Program-made: the position numbers and the translations under genes
Notes under the pieces: generated by a model
Told to the model about the DNA's origin: nothing
Databases searched by the model: none
What the model saw: only the letters and a program-made list of their open reading frames with translations
Shown here: piece after piece, positions 1 to 5,893 of the stretch
How positions within the stretch are numbered: the first letter of the stretch is position 1
Layout: each line of letters starts with the position of its first letter
Assembly: GCA_025057315.1 (NCBI GenBank)
Contig: JANWXW010000169.1
Location: 1-34,040 of the forward strand
DNA length: 34,040 nucleotides
Direction of reading: 5' to 3'
Source: Myxococcota bacterium
Lineage (GTDB): Bacteria > Myxococcota_A > Polyangia > Palsa-1104 > JAEUJZ01

Positions 1-568
1 CATCATAACACAGACACGCTGGTTGGAGGCGGTCCTTGCCGGAAGCGGGGGGCTCTCTGCACCGGCGCATCGGGTGGCTGCACGGCGGCAGGTGGGATGT
101 GAGTGGGATGTGATATGTAGGTGGAGCCATGGCTGATTGGGCTCCCCTGACCGCCGCGGTGACGGAACGGGTGGCCCCCGCGCGACGGACGGCGCCGGGG
201 GACGGACGTGGCCCCGCGCGGCGGGGGCGGTGTGGGTGCTCCTGGGGGGCTTTGCCAGCGGGGAGTCTGGGCCGGCGGCAGGTGCCCGGGAGCGTAGGCA
301 GGCGGGGGCGGGGATGGACCCGGGGGGCGGTGCGGGCCGCCAAGCAGGCTGTGAGGCCGGCGCAACGGTGGGGTGTGTGCCGCCTGGCGCTCTCCCTCCG
401 CGCCGAGGGGAACATCGGCAGGATGGGTCGGCAAAAGGCACCTCAGGAGCCAGCTGGCCCAGGGGGCGAGCCGCTCGAGCTCATCCAGAGCCAGACGACG
501 TATGGGCGGGGGCTGGTTGCCCTGGCCCCGCCCTTGCTGCAGGCACTGCTGGGGCGCCCGCTGCTGCC
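1..568. other. G-rich stretch without a convincing gene
   Basis: No ORF here has a recognisable domain. The first 120 bases are of mixed composition and contain an exact tandem 11-base repeat (92-113). From about 137 the plus strand is extremely G-rich, with many runs of three to six G (for example 223-227, 244-249, 304-308, 310-313, 322-327). The long ORFs on both strands are low-complexity Pro/Arg/Gly products typical of GC-rich non-coding DNA. Only the ORF at 129-572, listed separately, has any claim to be a gene. Confidence 0.5.
92..113. repeat. Tandem 11-base direct repeat (2 copies)
   Basis: The unit GTGGGATGTGA occurs twice back to back (92-102 and 103-113), directly upstream of the ATG at 129. 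A further partial echo (TATGTAGGTGG) follows. It could be a binding site for a dimeric regulator or a replication-slippage duplication; nothing else in the sequence decides between these. Confidence 0.6.
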
Positions 569-572
569 ATGA
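129..572 (+). CDS. Doubtful small ORF preceding the zinc-ribbon gene
   Basis: The ORF would encode 147 residues, or 49 residues from the internal ATG at 423. The N-terminal two thirds is Arg/Gly-rich and looks like translated GC-rich spacer. The last 35 or so codons, from about 468, have high GC at third positions and a more protein-like composition, ending in an amphipathic Leu/Ala/Pro-rich stretch. Its stop overlaps the next start in an ATGA arrangement (569-572), the same coupling used by real gene pairs elsewhere in the window. A purine-rich GGTGGAG lies just before the ATG at 129. No domain is recognised. It may be a real small gene, a short one starting at 423, or chance. Confidence 0.25.
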   Translation: MADWAPLTAAVTERVAPARRTAPGDGRGPARRGRCGCSWGALPAGSLGRRQVPGSVGRRGRGWTRGAVRAAKQAVRPAQRWGVCRLALSLRAEGNIGRMGRQKAPQEPAGPGGEPLELIQSQTTYGRGLVALAPPLLQALLGRPLLP

Positions 573-781
573 CGACCGAGGACGGTTCCGCTCGCTGCCG
601 CTGCGGCCACGACCGCACCCATCCCCTGGTGGTCCCCGAGCCGCGCTATGGGCTGGGTGGCTGGCTGCTCCTCGGCCTGGGAGCCACGCCGCGGCCGCGA
701 GAGATCGCCTTCCGCTGCACCCGTTGCCAGCAGGTGCTGGCCATCAGCCGCGATCCGGAGGACCTGCGCCGCCTGGCCTGA
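569..781 (+). CDS. Small zinc-ribbon-like protein (70 aa)
   Basis: A 70-residue protein with two cysteine pairs, Cys10/Cys12 followed by Gly-His, and Cys50-Thr-Arg-Cys53, arranged like the two knuckles of a zinc ribbon. Between them is a Tyr-Gly-Leu-Gly-Gly-Trp and Leu/Gly-rich stretch (27-39) that could pack against or insert into a membrane but is too short for a normal transmembrane helix. I do not recognise a named family. Metal binding is inferred from cysteine spacing only. It overlaps the preceding doubtful ORF by four bases and lies 79 bases before the lipoprotein cluster, so it may or may not belong to that transcription unit. Longer in-frame extensions upstream (from 137) look non-coding. 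Confidence 0.6.
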   Translation: MTTEDGSARCRCGHDRTHPLVVPEPRYGLGGWLLLGLGATPRPREIAFRCTRCQQVLAISRDPEDLRRLA

Positions 782-860
782 CAGGACAGAGGGCCCGGGA
801 TCAGGCCGGGCGCCCGCGGTGGCTCGCCCTGAAGCGCCCTGATGTGCTATCTGGGAGGAC

Positions 861-1319
861 ATGGCGCAACGAAGCCTCCTTTCCGCGGCGTTGGTTCTGT
901 TGCTAGCTGGCTGCCAGGCGGGAGATGACCACCACCACGATGACCATTGTGCCGACGACCCGCGTGCCGATGCCTACGCGGCCAACCTGGTCAAAGACGG
1001 CAGCCGGGGCGTCTACCGCTTCAAGCTCCTCGAGAGCGACCCTGCGCCCCCGGCCAAGGGTGACAACACATGGCGGCTGCAGCTGCTGGATCGGGCTGGC
1101 AGCCTGGTGCCGGGCGCAACGCTCAAGCTGACGCCGTACATGCCTGACCATGGCCATGGCACGCCCAAAAGTGCCGTGGTGACGCCGGCCAGCCCGGAGG
1201 GGACCTACACGGCCACGCCGGTCAACCTGTTCATGCCTGGCCTGTGGGAGGTGACCATCGAGGCGCAGCGGGGCCAGGATCGGGACTCGGCCGTGTTTCG
1301 CTTCTGCATTGCGGGATGA
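861..1319 (+). CDS. YtkA/FixH-like domain lipoprotein with His-rich N-terminus
   Basis: A 152-residue exported lipoprotein. Residues 1-17 form a signal peptide ending in a textbook lipobox (Leu-Ala-Gly-Cys). The mature N-terminus is a His/Asp-rich stretch with four His and one Cys, suggesting metal binding. The rest is a single beta-sandwich-like domain of the YtkA/FixH type. Its diagnostic segment Met-Pro-Asp-His-Gly-His-Gly is followed by a Phe-Met-Pro-Gly-Leu-Trp-Glu-Val strand, as in that family. YtkA-like domains often sit beside copper proteins or cytochromes, which fits the two heme-protein-like genes downstream. A good GGGAGG ribosome site precedes ATG 861. The stop overlaps the next gene's ATG (1316-1319), indicating translational coupling. 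The exact role is unknown. Confidence 0.75.
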   Translation: MAQRSLLSAALVLLLAGCQAGDDHHHDDHCADDPRADAYAANLVKDGSRGVYRFKLLESDPAPPAKGDNTWRLQLLDRAGSLVPGATLKLTPYMPDHGHGTPKSAVVTPASPEGTYTATPVNLFMPGLWEVTIEAQRGQDRDSAVFRFCIAG

Positions 1320-1714
1320 TGCGGGGGGCGCTGGCTCTGGGGCTTGCCCTGTGCGCCTGTGCCGGGGAGTGCGTGGGGGTGTCGGCGGCCTGTATGCCGC
1401 TGTACGCGCCTGACTACGATGAGATTTTTGCCCGGACGCTGACGCGTAGCTGCGCACAGCCGGGTCCGGCCTGTCATGCGCCCGAGGGGGCGCGCGGGGG
1501 CCTGGTGTTCGCGGAGGCCGAGTCGAGCTACCAGCGCCTGCTCGGACAGACCGGGCGGCCGGCGCTGGTGCAGCCGGGACAGGCAGGCTGTAGCCCGCTG
1601 GTGCAGCGGCTGGAGTCCACCGACCCCAGGAGGCAGATGCCGCCCGGTGCGCCCCTGCCGGTGGCCGAACGCTGCGCCATCGTGCAGTGGATCGAGCGGG
1701 GGGCGCCGCGATGA
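1316..1714 (+). CDS. Cytochrome c-like lipoprotein with atypical CX6CH motif
   Basis: A 132-residue exported protein; ATG 1316 or ATG 1319 could be the start, both overlapping the upstream stop. The signal peptide ends near Leu-Cys-Ala-Cys, a plausible lipobox. The mature part looks like a small mono-heme cytochrome domain of the kind common in planctomycete and myxobacterial secreted proteins. It has a Tyr-x-x-Ile-Phe helix, a Cys-His site (Cys46...Cys53-His54), and a C-terminal Met-Pro-Pro-Gly plus Ile-Val-Gln-Trp-Ile segment typical of the distal-Met side. The two cysteines are separated by six residues rather than two, so covalent heme attachment is uncertain. The Cys may instead form a disulfide. 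The stop overlaps the five-heme gene by four bases (1711-1714), so the proteins are probably made together. Confidence 0.7.
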   Translation: MMRGALALGLALCACAGECVGVSAACMPLYAPDYDEIFARTLTRSCAQPGPACHAPEGARGGLVFAEAESSYQRLLGQTGRPALVQPGQAGCSPLVQRLESTDPRRQMPPGAPLPVAERCAIVQWIERGAPR

Positions 1715-3048
1715 GGGCGGCCTGGATGGTGGTCGGCCTGGTGGTGCTGGCCGCCTGTGACGAGCCCGAGATGATGACCCGGCAGGAGCTGCTGCGCCCG
1801 GAGGCATGCCGCACCTGCCACCCGGACCACTACCGGGAGTGGTCGGGGAGCATGCACGCCTACGCCGCCGATGACCCGGTCTTTGTGGCGATGAACGCCC
1901 GGGGCCAGCGCGAGACCGGGGGGGCGTTGGGCGACTTCTGCGTGCGCTGCCATGCCCCGATGGCCCTGCGAGAGGGGCGGACGCGCGACGGGCTCAATCT
2001 GTCCGAGCTGCCGTCGTACCTGCGCGGCGTCACCTGCCTGTTCTGTCACGAGGTGGACGCGGTGCAGGGCACGCACAACAACCCGCTGCGTCTGGCCGGC
2101 GATGGCGTGCTGCGGGGGGCGATTGCCGACCCGACCGGCCGGATGCCGCACCGGGCTGCCTACTCGCCGCTGCACGACCGGCGGCGGCCCGAGTCGGCTG
2201 CGCTGTGCGGCAGCTGCCACGATGTCGTGACACCCGCTGGCGTTCATCTGGAGCGGACCTTCAGCGAGTGGCAGGCGTCGCTCTTTGGCGACCCACGGCA
2301 GGGGCGCATGCTCACCTGCGGCACGTGCCACATGACCGGGCGCACCGGGCTGGCGGCCCAGGTCGAGGGGGTGCGGCTGCGGCGCGTGCATGACCACTCG
2401 ATGCCCGGGGTGGACGTGGCGCTCACGCCCTGGCCCGAGCGGGAGGCCCAGTGGCAGGGCGTGCTGCGCGAGCTGGAGACGACGCTGGCGGCGCAGCTGT
2501 GCGTGCTGCCCGACCTGGACGGGGCCCGGCTGGAGGTGACGCTAGACAACGTCGCCGCAGGGCACATGTTCCCCAGCGGCGCCGCGCAGGACCGGCGGGC
2601 TTTCGTCGAGATCGTCGCTTGGGCTGGCGGCCAGGTGATCTACGAGAGCGGGCGGGTGGGGGATCAGGAGGATGTGCTGGCGCGGAACGATCCGGACCTG
2701 TGGCTGCTGCGCGACCGGATGCTGGATGCCCAGGGCCAGGAGGTGCACGACTTCTGGGCCGCGCGGTCCTATGTGAGCGAGCTGCTGCCCCCGGCGGTGA
2801 CCAGCGACCCCCGCGACCCGCGCTTCTTCCATGCGGTCAAGCGCACCTACCGGGTGCCGCGCATGCGGCCCGATCGGGTGACGATGCGCGTGCGCATCCG
2901 CCCCATCGGCTTGGACGTGCTCGGCAAGCTGGTGGCGGCCGGCGATTTGGACCCGGCCGTCGTGGCGGCGATGCCCACCTTCACGCTCGGCGGCACGGTG
3001 CTGGAGTGGAACGGGGCGGGCGGGTTTGGCTGCGTGCCCAAGCAGTAG
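1711..3048 (+). CDS. Five-heme c-type cytochrome lipoprotein (cytochrome c554-like)
   Basis: A 445-residue protein with a lipoprotein signal (Leu-Ala-Ala-Cys16) and five CXXCH heme-attachment motifs at about residues 33-37, 77-81, 109-113, 166-170 and 203-207, all in the N-terminal half. The arrangement resembles the cytochrome c554-type multiheme domain. The C-terminal 200 residues lack heme motifs and contain an Ala-Gly-His-Met-Phe-Pro-Ser-Gly segment like the His-containing turn found in many large multiheme cytochromes. It probably moves electrons in the periplasm or at a membrane surface; the donor and acceptor cannot be read from the sequence. Asp follows the lipid-bearing Cys, which in E. 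coli would retain it at the inner membrane. The start is chosen for the lipobox and the ATGA overlap, not the longer in-frame ORF from 1687. Confidence 0.85.
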   Translation: MRAAWMVVGLVVLAACDEPEMMTRQELLRPEACRTCHPDHYREWSGSMHAYAADDPVFVAMNARGQRETGGALGDFCVRCHAPMALREGRTRDGLNLSELPSYLRGVTCLFCHEVDAVQGTHNNPLRLAGDGVLRGAIADPTGRMPHRAAYSPLHDRRRPESAALCGSCHDVVTPAGVHLERTFSEWQASLFGDPRQGRMLTCGTCHMTGRTGLAAQVEGVRLRRVHDHSMPGVDVALTPWPEREAQWQGVLRELETTLAAQLCVLPDLDGARLEVTLDNVAAGHMFPSGAAQDRRAFVEIVAWAGGQVIYESGRVGDQEDVLARNDPDLWLLRDRMLDAQGQEVHDFWAARSYVSELLPPAVTSDPRDPRFFHAVKRTYRVPRMRPDRVTMRVRIRPIGLDVLGKLVAAGDLDPAVVAAMPTFTLGGTVLEWNGAGGFGCVPKQ

Positions 3049-3057
3049 GCGGCCGCG

Positions 3058-4140
3058 CTACTTCTGCCCGGGCGGCACGATGGTCCACTCGCCCAGGCTG
3101 GTCTGCAGACGGGACAGCTCCTCGTGGACCTCGGCACGCGCGCGCCGAGGCGAGCTGAGCGAGGTCAGCGCGGCCAGGCGCGCAGTGGCCAGGCGGAGCT
3201 GGCGGACGCCGGCGATGGCGATTTCCTGCTGGAAGCGCAGGGCGAGCGGCGAGCGGGCCTGCAGGAGCTTGTCGAAGTCCGCGCGCTCCAGCGTCAGCAC
3301 CACCGCCTCGCCCACGGCGCGCACCGAGGCCGACCGGGGCGTGTGGTCCACCAGGGCCATTTGCCCGACAAAGGCCCCGGGCGACAGCGTGGCCAGCACG
3401 CGGTGGATGCCGCCCATGTTCTTGAGCACCTCGACGGCGCCGCGGACCAGCAGGAAGCAGCTCGAGGCGGGCCGGCCCTCCACGCACAGCAGCGCCCCGT
3501 CCGGGTAGAGCATGGGCGGCGCCACCGATACGAGGATCTCCAGGTCCCGATCAGACAGCGTGCGGCCCTGCCGCAGCGGCTCCAGGTCCAGGGGACCGCG
3601 GTAGGGTGTGGGCGGGGGCGGTGCGGGGCGGTCCATCCGCACGCGCGGCATGATGGCGGATATGTCCACCCGCCGAGAGGTGCGCAGGATGTGCTGGATG
3701 CGCTCGTTGGTCTGGCGCAGCCGGGCCGTCAGCTGGCGGATGATGCCACCCACCAGGGCCGCCACCGCGGCCGGGGCCTGCTCCTCCAGCTGGCGCAGCG
3801 TGGCATGCGACAGCTCGAAGACCAGCGAGTCGGCAGTGGCCGTCACCGTCGCCACCCGCGGGGAGGGGTCCAGGCATGCCATCTCGCCGATGACATCGCC
3901 GGCACGGAACTCCTTCAGCGGCCCCGGCTCGCCCTGGCCCTCGGTGTGCGCCTCCAGCCGGCCGGACCCCACCAGGACCATGAAGTCGCCGGCCTCGCCT
4001 GCATGGAACAAAACCTCGCCCGGCCGCAGACGCCGCTCGCGCAGCAGGCCGGCGACCGTGTGAAAGTCCGCCTCCGAGAGCCCGCGGAACCAGGCCGACT
4101 TGCGCAGCAGGGCAGCCAGCAGCAGCTCGGTCTGGGCCAT
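3058..4140 (-). CDS. Protein with two cyclic-nucleotide-binding domains and no output domain
   Basis: A 360-residue cytoplasmic protein with two CRP-type cNMP-binding domains, roughly residues 15-125 and 195-300, joined by a helical segment and a Pro-rich linker (about 171-185). The first phosphate-binding cassette is canonical, with Gly85-Glu86 and Arg95. The second has Gly259-Gln260 and Arg269, so the conserved ribose-contacting Glu is replaced by Gln. No helix-turn-helix, kinase or channel domain follows; the last 50 residues are a basic helix and short tail. This suggests a sensor or adaptor that acts by protein contact. The start at ATG 4140 is seven bases after the OmpA gene's stop; the longer ORF to 4233 would run back into that gene. 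It converges on the cytochrome gene with a nine-base gap. Confidence 0.8.
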   Translation of the reverse strand: MAQTELLLAALLRKSAWFRGLSEADFHTVAGLLRERRLRPGEVLFHAGEAGDFMVLVGSGRLEAHTEGQGEPGPLKEFRAGDVIGEMACLDPSPRVATVTATADSLVFELSHATLRQLEEQAPAAVAALVGGIIRQLTARLRQTNERIQHILRTSRRVDISAIMPRVRMDRPAPPPPTPYRGPLDLEPLRQGRTLSDRDLEILVSVAPPMLYPDGALLCVEGRPASSCFLLVRGAVEVLKNMGGIHRVLATLSPGAFVGQMALVDHTPRSASVRAVGEAVVLTLERADFDKLLQARSPLALRFQQEIAIAGVRQLRLATARLAALTSLSSPRRARAEVHEELSRLQTSLGEWTIVPPGQK

Positions 4141-4147
4141 GCGTGCG

Positions 4148-5872
4148 CTACCTCTGCAGGGGCGAGGGGCCGAGGATGATAAACTCCACCCGGCGGTTTT
4201 GCTGGCGTCCATCGGGCGTGTCGTTGGTGGCAATGGGCCGCGTGGGGCCGAAGCCGTGCGCCTCGAGACGCTCCGCCGGGATGCCGTTTTGGATCAGCCA
4301 GCGCCGCACGCTGTGGGCGCGCCGCTCTGACAGGCTCATGTTGTACTCCAGGGGGCCCCGGTTGTCGGTGTGGCCCTCGATGGAGATGCGGCCGAGCTCG
4401 GGGCTGAGGCGGAGGACGTCTGCCACCTCCTGCAGCACGGGGAAGCTGCGCCTCAGGATCACGTCGCGGTTGGTGGCAAAATAGACCGGTTCCAGCACGA
4501 TCAGCTTGCCTGCCGTCGGGTCGAGCCGGACCTTGCCCGCACAGCCATGCCGCTTCGGGTCGCGGTGCGGTGAGCCCGGCTCATCCGGGCAGGCGTCCTC
4601 CCGGTCGGGCACCCCGTCGCGGTCGCGGTCCGGGGCAGGACAGCCGCGGCGCATCGGGTCCGGCTGGCGGCCTTGGGGGTCGTTTGGGCACAGGTCCTCG
4701 CTGTCCAGCACCCCGTCGCGGTCCGTGTCGCGCTCGGGACAGCCATGCCGCCGCGGGTCCGGCTGGTGGCCCTGGGGGTCGTCTGGGCACAGATCGTCGG
4801 GGTCGAGCACCCCGTCCTGGTCGCGGTCGCGCGGGGGACAGCCGTGCTGCCGCGGGTCCCGGTCGGGCCAGCCGCGGCGGTCGGGGCAGGCGTCCTCCCG
4901 GTCGGGGATGCCATCGCCATCGCGGTCGCGCGGGCGGAGCGGGGCATAGGCCAGGCGGAACAGCAGCCGGACATCGGGGGTGCCCGGGTCGCGCAGCATG
5001 CCCGTGCCGAGCGCCAGGCTGGTCTGCACCAGGCCCCCGAGGTGGTAGTGGGCGCCCAGCAGCAGCTCCAGGTTGGTAAAGTCCTTGCCGAAGGCGCGGC
5101 CGTTCGTGACGGTGGTATAGAGAATCGCTTCTGGTCCGACGGCGTAGCGGCGCAGCAGGTCGGCATACTGGAGCAGCGCGCCGAACTGCAGCGCCGGGCC
5201 GACGGAGGACCCGGTGGGGTCGGGCAGGTTGCCGAGCGTGGCTTCGGGGCGGTAGTAAAAGCCCGAGGTAAAAGACCAGCGGAAGTGCTCGCGCACCAGG
5301 CCTGCCAGCACCAGCTTGGGCAACACCCGGGCCGTAGCGTCGCCGGTGCGCTGCTCGGTGGTGCCGATGGGGATCCACAGGTAGCTGCCTAGGCTCAGCG
5401 AGATTGGGCTGGCATCGGGCTGCCCTACGATCCGCACCATCAGACCGATGCGGGGGTCGCCAAAGTGGGCCCCCTCCTGGGGCACCACTCCGGCCAGTGC
5501 CTGACCGCGCTCGGCCATGGTCAGCGGCACGGTCGTCGACAGGGTGATGCGGTCCCAGAGCGACAGCGCCAGGTCGAAGTGGCCGAGCAACAGGTGCTGC
5601 AGGACCACCTCGCGCTGGGCAAACGACCCGTCGCTGCTACGAATGCCGAAGACCAGCGGGTTGTGGGCGTAGTTGAGCGTGAAGCCAGCGGAGAAGTACC
5701 GCGTCCCCGAAAACCATGGATGGTCCACGGCAAAGGACCACTCGCCGCTGGGCGTCGGCTCGTAGCGGTTCAGCTGGAAGCCAGCGCTTTGGGCCCACGC
5801 AGCAGCGCCGCGCACGGAGAAGAGGACGACGAGGACCCAGAGAAGCCTGCTGCACCGGGCGTTCGCGTTCAC
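4148..5872 (-). CDS. OmpA-family outer membrane protein with thrombospondin type 3 repeats
   Basis: A 574-residue envelope protein. Residues 1-28 are a signal peptide ending in Ala-Trp-Ala-Gln. Residues 30-310 are rich in aromatic beta-strands and probably form an outer-membrane barrel. Residues 315-444 are four 33-residue Asp-rich, calcium-binding TSP3 repeats, each with two Cys (Cys-Pro and His/Arg-Gly-Cys). Residues 463-574 are an OmpA peptidoglycan-binding domain with the Glu-Gly-His-Thr-Asp-Asn-Arg-Gly motif and a C-terminal Asn-Arg-Arg-Val-Glu-Phe. It should link the outer membrane to the cell wall. The start is GTG 5872, preceded by AGGAG at six-base spacing; an overlapping ATG (5874) leads straight into a stop. 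It sits 21 bases after the Gly-rich protein gene and seven before the cNMP gene. Confidence 0.9.
   Translation of the reverse strand: MNANARCSRLLWVLVVLFSVRGAAAWAQSAGFQLNRYEPTPSGEWSFAVDHPWFSGTRYFSAGFTLNYAHNPLVFGIRSSDGSFAQREVVLQHLLLGHFDLALSLWDRITLSTTVPLTMAERGQALAGVVPQEGAHFGDPRIGLMVRIVGQPDASPISLSLGSYLWIPIGTTEQRTGDATARVLPKLVLAGLVREHFRWSFTSGFYYRPEATLGNLPDPTGSSVGPALQFGALLQYADLLRRYAVGPEAILYTTVTNGRAFGKDFTNLELLLGAHYHLGGLVQTSLALGTGMLRDPGTPDVRLLFRLAYAPLRPRDRDGDGIPDREDACPDRRGWPDRDPRQHGCPPRDRDQDGVLDPDDLCPDDPQGHQPDPRRHGCPERDTDRDGVLDSEDLCPNDPQGRQPDPMRRGCPAPDRDRDGVPDREDACPDEPGSPHRDPKRHGCAGKVRLDPTAGKLIVLEPVYFATNRDVILRRSFPVLQEVADVLRLSPELGRISIEGHTDNRGPLEYNMSLSERRAHSVRRWLIQNGIPAERLEAHGFGPTRPIATNDTPDGRQQNRRVEFIILGPSPLQR
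4541..4930 (-). repeat. Four imperfect 99-base tandem repeats (TSP3 coding)
   Basis: This stretch inside the OmpA gene encodes four consecutive 33-residue TSP3 units with the pattern Asp-x-Asp-x-Asp-Gly-(Ile/Val)-x-Asp, a Cys-Pro, and a terminal Gly-Cys. The first unit is slightly shorter (31 residues). The DNA similarity between units makes this a natural site for copy-number change between strains. Confidence 0.8.
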
Positions 5873-5893
5873 ATTCCGCTCCTGTCTGTTCGA

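Noticed and set aside
3..434. A minus-strand ORF of 143 codons at the left edge
   Set aside because: The product is mostly Pro/His/Arg repeats from a G-rich tract, with no domain or ribosome site.
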